DNA of 64,000 nucleotides from Haliea alexandrii (GTDB lineage Bacteria; Pseudomonadota; Gammaproteobacteria; Pseudomonadales; Halieaceae): assembly GCF_003719295.1 (NCBI RefSeq), contig NZ_RFLW01000002.1:176763-240762 (forward strand), read 5' to 3'. Position numbers and translations under genes: made by a program. Below are positions 28,325-37,156 of this stretch, one piece after another. Under the pieces are notes generated by a model, which was given only the letters and a program-made list of their open reading frames with translations, was not told the origin of the DNA and made no database searches. The number at the start of each line of letters is the position of its first letter. Within the stretch, counting starts at the first letter, position 1.

Positions 28325-29077
28325 ATGAGTTTGCAAGGAAAAATAGCGCTGGTGACCGGCGCCGGCCAGGGCGTGGGGCAGGGTATCGCCTTTGCGCTGG
28401 CTGCCCAGGGCGCGCGTGTTGCGGTAACCGGCCGTACCCTTTCCAAGCTGGAGACCACCGCGGAAGAAATCCGCTCGCGGGGCGGCGATGCGCTGCCGTT
28501 GGTCTGTGAGGTGAAATCGCCGGAGTCCATTGCGGCCTGCGTTGAAGCCGTGGTGGATGCGTGGGGCGGAGTGAATATTCTGGTGAACAACGCCCAGGAG
28601 GTGCCGCTCGGGCGCCTGCACGACCTCACGGACGACGCACTGATGGCAGGCTGGGAATCCGGCCCCATGGCGACCTTCCGTCTGATGAAGCTCTGCTACC
28701 CCTACCTGAAGGGTGATGGTGTGATCATCAACCTCGGCAGTTCTGCGGCCAAACGTTGGGACATGGCGGGTTACGGTGCCTATGCCGCAGCCAAAGAGGG
28801 CATTCGTGCCTTAACACGCGCGGCGGCTTGTGAGTGGGGCCCAGACAACATACGGTGTAACGCCATCCTGCCCCACGCCATGTCACCGGGCATGGAGTGG
28901 TGGATCAACAATAATCCGGAGGAGGCACATGAATTCCTGTCGCAGATTCCCCAGCGTCGCGTAGGCGACTGCGAACAGGATATTGGCCGATTCGTTGCCT
29001 TGCTGTGTTCTGATGGTGCCAACTACGTCAATGGACAGAGTATCGCGCTGGACGGAGGCCAGGCTTTTCTTGGCTGA
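28325..29077 (+). CDS. Short-chain dehydrogenase/reductase
   Basis: A 250-aa classical SDR with TGAGQGVG near residue 12, NNAQ in place of NNAG, INLGSSAAK in the Ser position and YGAYAAAKEG for the Tyr/Lys pair, ending YVNGQSIALDGG. The start ATG at 28325 (MSLQGKIALV) fits the family; the frame is open further upstream without an SDR-like sequence. It is divergent from the neighbouring SDR, the two starts being 215 bases apart, and 12 bases before the AGCS symporter, with which it may be cotranscribed. Confidence 0.86.
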   Translation: MSLQGKIALVTGAGQGVGQGIAFALAAQGARVAVTGRTLSKLETTAEEIRSRGGDALPLVCEVKSPESIAACVEAVVDAWGGVNILVNNAQEVPLGRLHDLTDDALMAGWESGPMATFRLMKLCYPYLKGDGVIINLGSSAAKRWDMAGYGAYAAAKEGIRALTRAAACEWGPDNIRCNAILPHAMSPGMEWWINNNPEEAHEFLSQIPQRRVGDCEQDIGRFVALLCSDGANYVNGQSIALDGGQAFLG

Positions 29078-29089
29078 TCGGCCAGCAGG

Positions 29090-30559
29090 GTGAGCCTGGA
29101 CCAGCAGGTTGAAGCCTATGTGCGGCCGGTGGCGGATACGCTGTCGCATGTGGTGTTCTTCCCGGTAGAACTGTTCGGTCACGGCTTTCCGTTGATCGTC
29201 TTGTGGCTGGCGAGCGCCGCCGTGTTCTTCACCTTGTACCTCGGCTTTGTGAATGTGCGGGGTTTCGCGCTCGGCCTGCGGCATGTGCGCGGGCGCTTTC
29301 ACAACCCGCGCGCGCGGGGCGAGATATCCCATTTCCAGGCCGTGGCAACCGCTGTTTCCGGTACCGTCGGTATCGGCAATATCGGCGGCGTTGCGGTGGC
29401 GATCACCATCGGTGGCCCCGGTGCGGCGCTGTGGTTGATGGTGGCGGGTTTCCTCTCCATGTCCACCAAACTGGTTGAATGCACCCTGGGCGTGAAGTAC
29501 CGGCGCAATAACCCGGATGGCTCTGTGTCCGGCGGCCCCATGTTTTACCTGGAGCGCTATTTTGCCGACCGTGGGGCGCCGCAGTGGGGACGCCTTCTTG
29601 GCGGGTTCTACGCCACGGCGCTGGTGATTGGCTGCTTTGGTATCGGCAACATGTTCCAGTCCAATCAGGCCTATGTGCAGTTTCTGGTGATCAGCGGTGG
29701 TGACGACAGTTTTTTTGCTGAGCGCGGATGGCTGTTTGGCTTGTTGATTGCTGCTGCGGTGGCGTTGGTTATTATTGGCGGGATTCGCAGCATCGCCCTG
29801 GTGGCGTCGCGTATTGTGCCGCTCATGGCGGTACTCTACGTGGTGTCCGCACTGGTGATCATCGGTATGAGTGCCGCGCAGATTCCCGCCGCGATCCAGT
29901 TGATCGTCAGCAACGCGTTTTCCGTGAGCAGCGTCACCGGGGGCATGGTGGGCGCGATTGTGGTCGGCTTCCAGCGTGCGCTGTTTTCCAATGAGGCCGG
30001 CATCGGTTCGGCGTCCATTGCACACTCTGCGGTACAAACCAATGAACCAGCATCCGAGGGGCTGGTGGGCCTGCTGGAGCCATTTCTCGACACCGTGGTG
30101 ATTTGCACCCTCAGCTCGCTGGTGATTGTGACGGTGGCCTACCCCAACGGCTTGCACCAGCAGGGGTTTGAGGGCATTGCACTGACGTCGGCTTCTTTTG
30201 CCCACCATATCAGCTGGGCGCCATACCCACTTGCCTTTGCCGCGCTGTTGTTCGCGTTTTCCACCACCATTGCCTGGGCCTACTACGGGCTCAAGGCCTG
30301 GACGTATCTGGTGGGTGAGGCGCAGTGGCGGCAGACGCTGTTCAAAGCGGTGTTTTGTGGGTTTGTAGTGCTCGGCTGCATGATTGAGCTGTCGGCTGTG
30401 CTTGACTTTGCCGATGCCATGATTTTCCTGATAGCAGTGCCCAATATTATCGGACTCTACCTTTACGCACCGGAAGTAAAACGCGACGTGGCTGACTACA
30501 TGCGCCGCGTTCGCTCTGGCGCCGTGCGCACCACCGAGCAGTACCCACCGCTTCAGTAG
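29090..30559 (+). CDS. Sodium:alanine/glycine symporter (AGCS family)
   Basis: A 489-aa inner-membrane symporter with about 10-11 hydrophobic segments. The conserved AGCS core is visible: VSGTVGIGNIGGVAVAITIGGPGAALW, SGGPMFYLE, FGIGNMFQSNQ and RALFSNEAGIGSASIAHS. It takes up small amino acids with sodium. The start is the GTG at 29090, 12 bases after the SDR, with only a weak ribosome site. The 3' end overlaps the convergent TauD-like gene by 7 bases. Confidence 0.92.
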   Translation: MSLDQQVEAYVRPVADTLSHVVFFPVELFGHGFPLIVLWLASAAVFFTLYLGFVNVRGFALGLRHVRGRFHNPRARGEISHFQAVATAVSGTVGIGNIGGVAVAITIGGPGAALWLMVAGFLSMSTKLVECTLGVKYRRNNPDGSVSGGPMFYLERYFADRGAPQWGRLLGGFYATALVIGCFGIGNMFQSNQAYVQFLVISGGDDSFFAERGWLFGLLIAAAVALVIIGGIRSIALVASRIVPLMAVLYVVSALVIIGMSAAQIPAAIQLIVSNAFSVSSVTGGMVGAIVVGFQRALFSNEAGIGSASIAHSAVQTNEPASEGLVGLLEPFLDTVVICTLSSLVIVTVAYPNGLHQQGFEGIALTSASFAHHISWAPYPLAFAALLFAFSTTIAWAYYGLKAWTYLVGEAQWRQTLFKAVFCGFVVLGCMIELSAVLDFADAMIFLIAVPNIIGLYLYAPEVKRDVADYMRRVRSGAVRTTEQYPPLQ

Positions 30560-31377
30560 GGCAGGTCGCCGTCCACAGTAATGCGCTCCATCCGGCGATG
30601 TGCGGGAAAGTAATCGTTGACCGGTTTGTGTTGTGTGCTGCGGTTGTCCCAGATGGCTATGCTGTGGGGGCGCCAGTGGAAACGGCAGGTGAACTCGTCC
30701 GTCACCACGTGGCGGAACAGGAAGTCCAGCAGTGCGCGGCTCTCGTTGGGCTTCAATCCCTCGATATGGGTAGTGAACAGGCTGTTGACGAAAATTACCT
30801 TCTTCCCGGTTTCCGGGTGTGTGCGGATGACCGGGTGACGTACCGGCGGGTTGGCGGCAACGGCGTCGGCCAGGCGCTCACGCCCGCCGGGCTCTGTCAG
30901 GCTCTCTTTGAAGCCCCAGCTGAAGTCGTGCACCGCCACCAGTCCTGCCAACAACTGCTGCATGGGTGTAGACAAGGCGTTGTAGGCCGCAGTCATGCTG
31001 GCCCACAGCGTGTCGCCACCACGCGCCGGGATAATCACCGACTTCAACACGGTGGCCTGCGGCGGATGTTGCCGAAACGTCATGTCCGAGTGCCAGGCTT
31101 CGATCTTGGTTGGCTTTTCCGGCGTGCTTTCCAGAATGGTGATCTCGGGAAAGCCCTCGATCGTGGCGTAGGCCGGGTGGGTCTGTAGCGGGCCAAAACA
31201 TGAGGCGAGCGCGTGCTGCCGGCCAGGGTTGATATTCTGGTCGCGGAAGAAAATCACTTCGTGTTCGTTGAGCAGCCTGCGCAACTCTCTCACCTGCTCT
31301 GGCACCAGGTCCTGCGCCAGATCAATGCCCGAAATTTCAGCGCCCAGGGCCCCGGCCAGTGGTGTAACGTCAAACAT
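30553..31377 (-). CDS. TauD/TfdA-family 2-oxoglutarate-dependent dioxygenase
   Basis: A 274-aa non-heme Fe(II) dioxygenase. The facial triad is visible as H96-x-D98 (WHSDMTF) and the distal His in RSTQHKPVNDY, followed by the 2-oxoglutarate-binding Arg in HRRMERI. The opening VTPLAGALGAEISGIDL is typical of TauD. These enzymes hydroxylate and so cleave sulfonates, phenoxyacids or similar compounds. No sulfonate transporter is adjacent, so the substrate is open. It converges on the AGCS gene with a 7-base overlap. Confidence 0.9.
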   Translation of the reverse strand: MFDVTPLAGALGAEISGIDLAQDLVPEQVRELRRLLNEHEVIFFRDQNINPGRQHALASCFGPLQTHPAYATIEGFPEITILESTPEKPTKIEAWHSDMTFRQHPPQATVLKSVIIPARGGDTLWASMTAAYNALSTPMQQLLAGLVAVHDFSWGFKESLTEPGGRERLADAVAANPPVRHPVIRTHPETGKKVIFVNSLFTTHIEGLKPNESRALLDFLFRHVVTDEFTCRFHWRPHSIAIWDNRSTQHKPVNDYFPAHRRMERITVDGDLPY

Positions 31378-31434
31378 GCGGTGTGGCCTCCGGCCAGTCA
31401 GTCAGTGGCGGGATTCTAGCATTGCTTTAGTACA

Positions 31435-32817
31435 TTACGCAGGGTCCTGCGCCCACGCGGGCAGGCTGATCCGCATAGCTAGACCGGGGCGGGTGTTGCG
31501 TGCATCGATAGTGCCGCCATGCATCATCACGGCCTGTCGGGCGATCGACAGGCCCAGACCGTGCCCCCCGGTCTGGCGGGCACGCGCCGTATCCAGGCGA
31601 TAGAACGGTTCGAATATCCTCGCGAGGTCCTCCTCGGGCACACCGGGGCCCTGGTCGGCGATCACCACTTCGTAGCGGCTAGCGGTTTTTCGAAGCTGGA
31701 CGTCAACAACCGTTTCTGCGGGACTGTAGCTGCAGGCATTGCGCAAGACGTTGTCAAAGACCTTGCGCAGTTGGGTGCCGTTACCGACTACGAGAGCTTC
31801 TTCAACAGCGCTGTGAAACCTCACCCGGTTTATGTCGCCGACTTCGAAGCGTGCATCCGCGCACAATTCATCGAGCAGCGCGACGAGATCAATGTGCTGC
31901 TCCAGGTCACTCCGCTCTGCCTGGCTCTCCAGCAATTCGGCGACCAGGCTCTCCAGGCGCTGCGCTTCGCGTGCAATACGTGGCAGCTGGGCTGTGGCAT
32001 TTGCCGGGTTCTGCTCCGCCAGGCCCAGTGCGACCTGCAGCCGCGCCAACGGTGAACGCAGTTCATGTGACACATCCGACAACAGTTGCTTCTGCGCACT
32101 TATGCGCTCTTCCAGCAACCGGGCCATGTGGTTGAAATCACGCGCCAGGTCGTCGGTTTCATCGCCGCCTGCCTCACGCACCGCGATGCGCGCCTGCAGG
32201 TCGCCCGCAGCCAGCTTGCGTGCCGCGCCACGCACTGCGCCAAGACGCCGCGTAAGCAGGCGTGATACGGCGTAGCAGAGCAGGCCTGATACCAGCGTGG
32301 CGAGCGCAGCCCGCAGCCAGAAGTTGTCGCCCAGCAGATTGACCAGGGGTATACGCGGTGCAGACAGGATCAATACCGATCGCAGCCGGCCTGAATCCGC
32401 ACGGTAGAGCTGATGCCCCAGCAGTTGCTGCGTGCCGCGTCGCTGGAATACGCGGCGCCGGTCGCGGTCCAGCTGGGCAGCAACGCGCGCCGCTGCAGCT
32501 GGCACCGTGCGTTGTAAAATATCATCGCCGGCTGCGTCCAGAAGATAGACCTCGACATCGTGCCGGTTCTGTGTGGTGCGGATGATGCGGGGCAGTTCCT
32601 CCAGCGGTGCATTCTGCAATTCATAGAGCAGGCGGACGAAAACCCGCGGTGGCCCGGCTCGTCGGTCGGGGTTACGTGCATCGTGGGTCAGCGAGCCTGC
32701 GTCCGGCACGAGCGTGTCGAGGTAGTTGCCGGCGAAAATTGCGCTGCCCAGCACAACGATGGTGACCAGCCAGAAGCCGAGGAAGATACGCAGGAAGAGG
32801 GGCATGGAGCGGGTCAT
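31435..32817 (-). CDS. cpxA: CpxA-like sensor histidine kinase
   Basis: A 460-aa membrane sensor. An N-terminal helix (FLRIFLGFWLVTIVVLGSAIF) and a second segment near residue 170 bound a periplasmic domain of about 140 residues, followed by HAMP (RLGAVRGAARKLAAGDLQARI). The kinase core has the phospho-accepting H-box (SDVSHELRSPLARLQ), N-box (DNVLRNACSYS), and G-boxes DQGPGVPEE and GGHGLGLSIA. It overlaps the response regulator gene by ATGA. CpxA is assigned from the divergent CpxP/Spy-like gene and the CpxR box; sequence identity to CpxA itself was not measured. Confidence 0.82.
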   Translation of the reverse strand: MTRSMPLFLRIFLGFWLVTIVVLGSAIFAGNYLDTLVPDAGSLTHDARNPDRRAGPPRVFVRLLYELQNAPLEELPRIIRTTQNRHDVEVYLLDAAGDDILQRTVPAAAARVAAQLDRDRRRVFQRRGTQQLLGHQLYRADSGRLRSVLILSAPRIPLVNLLGDNFWLRAALATLVSGLLCYAVSRLLTRRLGAVRGAARKLAAGDLQARIAVREAGGDETDDLARDFNHMARLLEERISAQKQLLSDVSHELRSPLARLQVALGLAEQNPANATAQLPRIAREAQRLESLVAELLESQAERSDLEQHIDLVALLDELCADARFEVGDINRVRFHSAVEEALVVGNGTQLRKVFDNVLRNACSYSPAETVVDVQLRKTASRYEVVIADQGPGVPEEDLARIFEPFYRLDTARARQTGGHGLGLSIARQAVMMHGGTIDARNTRPGLAMRISLPAWAQDPA

Positions 32818-33518
32818 CGAATGCCATTTCCCTGCAGCAGAAACTGATAGCCCGCGCCACGCACACTGGTGATGAGGTTGCCAGCACCGCCGCAGGCGAG
32901 CAGTTTCTTGCGAATTTTGCTGATGTGAACGTCCACACTGCGGTCATAGGCCGACAGGGGGCGCCCCAATGCCTGCTGACTCAGTTGATCCTTGCTGACC
33001 ACACTGCCGGCATGCTGCAGCAGGACGCGCAGGATATTGAACTCGGCGCTGGTCAACTGCAGGTCCAGGGTGTCCCAAGTGGCCGTGCGCTCGGCGGCAT
33101 TGATCGCAAGCAAACCGACGACGGTGTCGCCGCGTGTAGATGGACCCTGGCTGCCCGCCCGCCGCAGAATAGCCCGCAGTCGTGCGCTAAGCTCGCGCGG
33201 ATTGCAGGGCTTGGCAAGATAGTCATCGGCCCCCAGTTCGAGCCCGACAATCCGGTCTGTATCCTCGCCGCGCGCAGTCAACATCAGTACGGGTGTGCCG
33301 ACATTGGCGCTGCGCAGGCGGCGCAACAGTTCAAGCCCCTGCATGCCCGGCAGCATCACGTCGAGTATAATGACGTCATATGGTGTGCTCTGGGCAACCT
33401 GCAATGCGTCGGCGCCGTCGTGGCAGCTGTCGACCGCAAAGCCATCGGACAACAGGAACTCGCGCAGCAACTGACACAGTTCCCGGTCGTCATCAATCAG
33501 CAGTATGCGTGGGTCCAT
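32814..33518 (-). CDS. cpxR: CpxR-like OmpR-family response regulator
   Basis: A 234-aa regulator. The receiver has the acidic pair in ILLIDDDRE, phospho-acceptor Asp in VIILDVMLPGMQG, and Lys in DDYLAKPCNP. The winged-helix domain ends in SVDVHISKIRKKL and ITSVRGAGYQFL. The ATG at 33518 (MDPRILLIDDD) is the start. It is followed by its kinase with a 4-base overlap. The upstream intergenic region contains an exact CpxR box, so it may regulate itself and the divergent gene. Confidence 0.88.
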   Translation of the reverse strand: MDPRILLIDDDRELCQLLREFLLSDGFAVDSCHDGADALQVAQSTPYDVIILDVMLPGMQGLELLRRLRSANVGTPVLMLTARGEDTDRIVGLELGADDYLAKPCNPRELSARLRAILRRAGSQGPSTRGDTVVGLLAINAAERTATWDTLDLQLTSAEFNILRVLLQHAGSVVSKDQLSQQALGRPLSAYDRSVDVHISKIRKKLLACGGAGNLITSVRGAGYQFLLQGNGIR

Positions 33519-33606
33519 CAGGGCAGTGCTACTCGCGTTAAATACGCTCACAGTGTGCCGTGAGGTGTTGCGAAACACCACGGCCGCAGCACGATAACAA
33601 CCATTC

Positions 33607-33621
33607 TTTACGCTTCTTTAC
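33607..33621 (-). promoter_or_regulatory. CpxR box (GTAAA-N5-GTAAA) in the cpxR/cpxP-like intergenic region
   Basis: On the minus strand the 15 bases read GTAAAGAAGCGTAAA, an exact match to the CpxR consensus of two GTAAA half-sites five bases apart. It lies between the divergent cpxR-like (start 33518) and CpxP/Spy-like (start 33691) genes. A TATTAT at 33655-33660 could be the -10 element of the latter, placing the box around -53 relative to the expected start. Confidence 0.75.
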
Positions 33622-33690
33622 GCTCTCTACGCACTGCTTAACCGCCCGCCGACCTATTATGATCCTGCGTTTCATTCACAGGAGAGAGTC

Positions 33691-34155
33691 ATGAGAACAC
33701 GCACTAACCGTTTTATTCGTCGCGGCACTGCCGTCCTTGCACTTGTCGCGGCCATCGCTGCTGTCCCCGGTTTCGCCGCGCCGGAACGGGGCGACCCTGA
33801 ACGTATGCTGGAGCGCATGACCCGGCATCTCGAGCTTTCCGAGTCGCAACAGTCCGCGATTGGTCAGCTGCTGCAGGAAAGCGCAGCTGATGGCGCAGAC
33901 GACAGGGCGCGGATGAAGGAAATCCGCGAGGCACTGCGCGCTCAGGGTGAGAACTTCGATGCCGCTGCCAGCGAGTCACTGACGCGTGAGTTGGGGGAAG
34001 TGACCGCGCGCAGCGCCTACCGCCGGACAGAAACCCGGGCGGCTGTGCGGGATTTGCTGAACGAGGAGCAGCGCGCTGAACTGGACGCAGCGGAGAGCGA
34101 GCGCGGCAAGAAACACGGGAAGCAGGGCTCCCCCGGTGAGCGCCCGCGCCAGTAG
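33691..34155 (+). CDS. CpxP/Spy-like periplasmic chaperone
   Basis: A 154-aa exported helical protein. It has a basic N-terminus, a hydrophobic segment (AVLALVAAIAAVPG) and cleavage after FAA. The mature part carries two LTxxQ-type motifs (LSESQQSAIGQL and LNEEQRAEL) separated by charged helices, as in CpxP, Spy and ZraP. Such proteins bind misfolded periplasmic proteins, and CpxP inhibits CpxA. The start has AGGAGA immediately upstream. Divergence from cpxRA and the CpxR box support a Cpx-type role. Confidence 0.83.
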   Translation: MRTRTNRFIRRGTAVLALVAAIAAVPGFAAPERGDPERMLERMTRHLELSESQQSAIGQLLQESAADGADDRARMKEIREALRAQGENFDAAASESLTRELGEVTARSAYRRTETRAAVRDLLNEEQRAELDAAESERGKKHGKQGSPGERPRQ

Positions 34156-34166
34156 CCCAGAGGCCG

Positions 34167-37121
34167 TTACAGCGTTTCCACCACCAGCTCGAGCTCGGCC
34201 AGCGCCGAGCCGAGTATTGCCTGTTGCTTCTGGTTGCTGACCACAGCGGTACTCGCGCGCTCCGGTATCAGGTAGGCAGCACTGACTCGCCGCAAGTCGT
34301 CGAGCGTGACCTCCAGAATACCCTGTCTGAACGCCTCCCGCTGTGCGTGACTGCGGCCGAAGAGCGTGTTGTAGAAGTGTTGTCGCGCTTCGCCCGCCGG
34401 CGAGGCCGGCTTGTCCAGGCTGCTGATTACGCCAAGAATGGCTTCCTCCAGCGCGCGTGGGTCGTGTTGGGTTTCCAGCAACCAGCGCACTGAATCATCG
34501 AAGTCCCGCAGCGTATCGAGGAGTCTCGGGTCGCGGTAGGAATAGAAGCGAAACGCGGCAATACCCGAATCCTGGCCGGCGCCACCACCGTACGCGCCGC
34601 CTTGCTCCCGAATCGCGCGGTGCAGATAGCCGTTGCGGAGGAAACCGCCGAGTACAGTCAGTGCAGGTGCATCCGGGTGGCCGATTGCGACCGTGGGGTA
34701 GGCGCGGGCGCAAAAGTTGACCTGGGTGTTGGCGACCCAGAATTCACGCCGTGTTTCACTCACTGCAGCGGCACTGAGAACAGGCTGTCCGGCGCTGCCG
34801 CCGGGCGCATCACGCCATTGCTGCAAGGCCTCGCTGCACACCGCCGAGATGGCGTGTTCGTCGGCAATGGCGAGCAATTGACGGGGCATGGCATTAACGG
34901 CGGAGTGGATACCCTGCAAGCCGTTGCGCAAGGCTTCGATTGCCTCGGGTTGCTGCAGGCGGTCGTCCAGCGCTTTCAATTGCCGAATGCCCTCGAGTCC
35001 GCCCAACCGGTGATTGATTTGCGCCAGACCACTCATGCCGGCGCAGGCCGCGGCCATCGCAAGCGCATGACCGCTTCCGGTGACCGACTGTTCGCGCCGC
35101 GCCCTGGACTGGCTGACCAGCTCTTTGAGACGGGCACCTTCATCGAAACGCACATGTTCCAGGGTGTCACGCATCAGTGTGATCTGGGCGCCGCTATTGC
35201 GTGCCAGAGCCCGCGATGACAGCGAAAAGAACCCTTGCAGCTGTTGCGCGTCATCTACTGCGCTGCGCAGCGATGTGCTGGCACTGATGCTGCCTACGCT
35301 CGCGGCCTGACGGTGCTGTACCTCCAGGTAGCTGTCGTCGCCGAGCCCTACCTCGGTCAGCATTCGCGCGTACAGGGGAAGCAGCGAAATGGCCTCGCTA
35401 TCGAGGGCGGGCAGCGGTGCCACGAGGTGCTGGTAGACCAGCCCGTTCGTTCCCTGGGTATAACTGGTGAGGCGCAGCGGGCCCTGCGTGTGCTCTGTGC
35501 ACTCGAGTTCCGGCAGTCGCTCCGGCACGTCAGCCAGCGTCACACAGGGCAGCACACCCGGGTCATCGCTGTGTTTCTGGCGCTTCTCCAATTGCTCTGC
35601 CAGTTCGATAATCGCCTGCTTCTGGGCGTCATTCATGCTCGCCTTGAGTGCTGCCAGCCGTTCAGCCTCGGCTTCCAGCCTGCGTTGCGAGAGCTGCGTA
35701 TCCGGCGTCATGACCAGTGTGACGCGGTGGGGGTTGTCGAGTAACAGACGTCGCGCCAGCTGGCGAATGTAGTCAGGGTCGCCGATTTTTACGCGTAAAT
35801 TGTCCAGTACCGGGTCGAGGTCCAGCACGGCCACCGGGTCGGCATAGTGGGTGGCGGGTCCAAGCGCTTGCAGAATCAACTGCAGGCCATAGGGGTAGCC
35901 GCCGCCTGTGACTTCGCGTTGATGCAGCTCAAGCTGGTGGAGCACGGCCTCCAGTTGCGCCTGCGGTACACCGTCCCGTGCCACGCGCTCGATCACCTCG
36001 AGCACCAGCGCTTCCACGGCATCCCGCGATGACGCCTCGCTGCCTTCGATGCCGCAGCTGAACACCATTTCGCGCTGTGAATCTTCCAGTCCGCAGAGCG
36101 GCGAGGGCGCCTGCCCGAGGTCGGTTGTCTCCAGCGCGTGCATGAGAGGAGAGGCACTGTTGTCCAGCAGTACGCTGGAGAGCAGTTGTGCTTCCAGTTG
36201 CTGTTGCAGGTCCGTGCTTTCTCCGAGCAGCCAGCCGATGACGATATGCGTTTTAGCGCTTGTATCGCCGGAGTCATCCAGCGCGTAGCTTTCTGCCACC
36301 CGCTTCGGCTCGCGCAGGCGCTGCTCGCGGGGCACGGCAATGTGCTCTTCAAGACGCTGGAAACGTTGCAGGGCGCGGGCTTCGAAGACCGCTTGGTGCT
36401 CGTGTGCGGGAATGTCGCCAAAGGTCATGAAAATGGCGTTGCTGGGGTGGTAATGGCTCTGGTAGAAGTCCTTCAGTTGTGCATAACTGAGGTCCGGAAT
36501 GTGTTCCGGGTCGCCGCCGCTGTTGTAGTGGTAAGTCACGGAAGGAAACAGGTGCGCGCACAGGGTTTGCCAGAGTGTGCTGGAAACGGAGCTCATCGCG
36601 CCCTTCATTTCATTGAAGACCACACCCTTGAATACCAGGTCGCTGGCTGGGTTGCCGGGCTCTGCGAAGTCTACCCGATGACCTTCCTGGGCGAAGTCCA
36701 GCGGGTCCAGGCGGGAGAAGAACACCGCGTCCAGATACACGTCGAGCAGGTTGTCGAAGTCCTTGCGGTTCTGGCTGGCGAAGGGGTAGGCGGTCCAGTC
36801 GCTACTGGTAAACGCGTTCATGAACGTATTGAGGGAACGGCGCAGCATCATGAAGAACGGGTCGCGCACAGGGTAGCGCTCGCTACCGCACAGGGCGGTA
36901 TGCTCCAGAATATGCGCCACGCCGGTAGAGTCCGTCGGCACCGTGCGCAACGCGACCAAAAACACGTTCTCGCTGTTGTTCGAGGCCAGGTGGTAGTGCA
37001 TCGCCCCCGTGGCAGTGTGCTCGTATTGTTCAACCCGCAGCTGCAGCGACTCGATCTCGTGGCTGCGCAAAAGCTGGAATGCGGCGTGGCTCTGCGCCCC
37101 GCCGGGAATCATCTGGTTCAT
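34167..37121 (-). CDS. M16C metallopeptidase, PreP/Cym1-like
   Basis: A 984-aa insulinase-family protease. The inverted zinc motif HxxEH is HILEH in GVAHILEHTALCGSERYPV, with the downstream glutamate in VVFNEMKGAMSS. The four-domain length and NTFMNAFTSSDWTAYPFAS match the presequence protease (PreP) branch, which degrades peptides of tens of residues in a closed chamber. No signal peptide is visible, so it is probably cytoplasmic. The ATG at 37121 is chosen for the AGGA just upstream. It converges on the CpxP-like gene with an 11-base gap. Confidence 0.9.
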   Translation of the reverse strand: MNQMIPGGAQSHAAFQLLRSHEIESLQLRVEQYEHTATGAMHYHLASNNSENVFLVALRTVPTDSTGVAHILEHTALCGSERYPVRDPFFMMLRRSLNTFMNAFTSSDWTAYPFASQNRKDFDNLLDVYLDAVFFSRLDPLDFAQEGHRVDFAEPGNPASDLVFKGVVFNEMKGAMSSVSSTLWQTLCAHLFPSVTYHYNSGGDPEHIPDLSYAQLKDFYQSHYHPSNAIFMTFGDIPAHEHQAVFEARALQRFQRLEEHIAVPREQRLREPKRVAESYALDDSGDTSAKTHIVIGWLLGESTDLQQQLEAQLLSSVLLDNSASPLMHALETTDLGQAPSPLCGLEDSQREMVFSCGIEGSEASSRDAVEALVLEVIERVARDGVPQAQLEAVLHQLELHQREVTGGGYPYGLQLILQALGPATHYADPVAVLDLDPVLDNLRVKIGDPDYIRQLARRLLLDNPHRVTLVMTPDTQLSQRRLEAEAERLAALKASMNDAQKQAIIELAEQLEKRQKHSDDPGVLPCVTLADVPERLPELECTEHTQGPLRLTSYTQGTNGLVYQHLVAPLPALDSEAISLLPLYARMLTEVGLGDDSYLEVQHRQAASVGSISASTSLRSAVDDAQQLQGFFSLSSRALARNSGAQITLMRDTLEHVRFDEGARLKELVSQSRARREQSVTGSGHALAMAAACAGMSGLAQINHRLGGLEGIRQLKALDDRLQQPEAIEALRNGLQGIHSAVNAMPRQLLAIADEHAISAVCSEALQQWRDAPGGSAGQPVLSAAAVSETRREFWVANTQVNFCARAYPTVAIGHPDAPALTVLGGFLRNGYLHRAIREQGGAYGGGAGQDSGIAAFRFYSYRDPRLLDTLRDFDDSVRWLLETQHDPRALEEAILGVISSLDKPASPAGEARQHFYNTLFGRSHAQREAFRQGILEVTLDDLRRVSAAYLIPERASTAVVSNQKQQAILGSALAELELVVETL

Positions 37122-37156
37122 ACCTGTCCTGTCGTAAAGCAAGTGTAGGCGCTATT

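Noticed and set aside
28883-30208. Minus-strand open frame opposite the AGCS symporter
   Set aside because: The plus strand has the full symporter signature. The antisense frame is His/Gln-rich with no domain.
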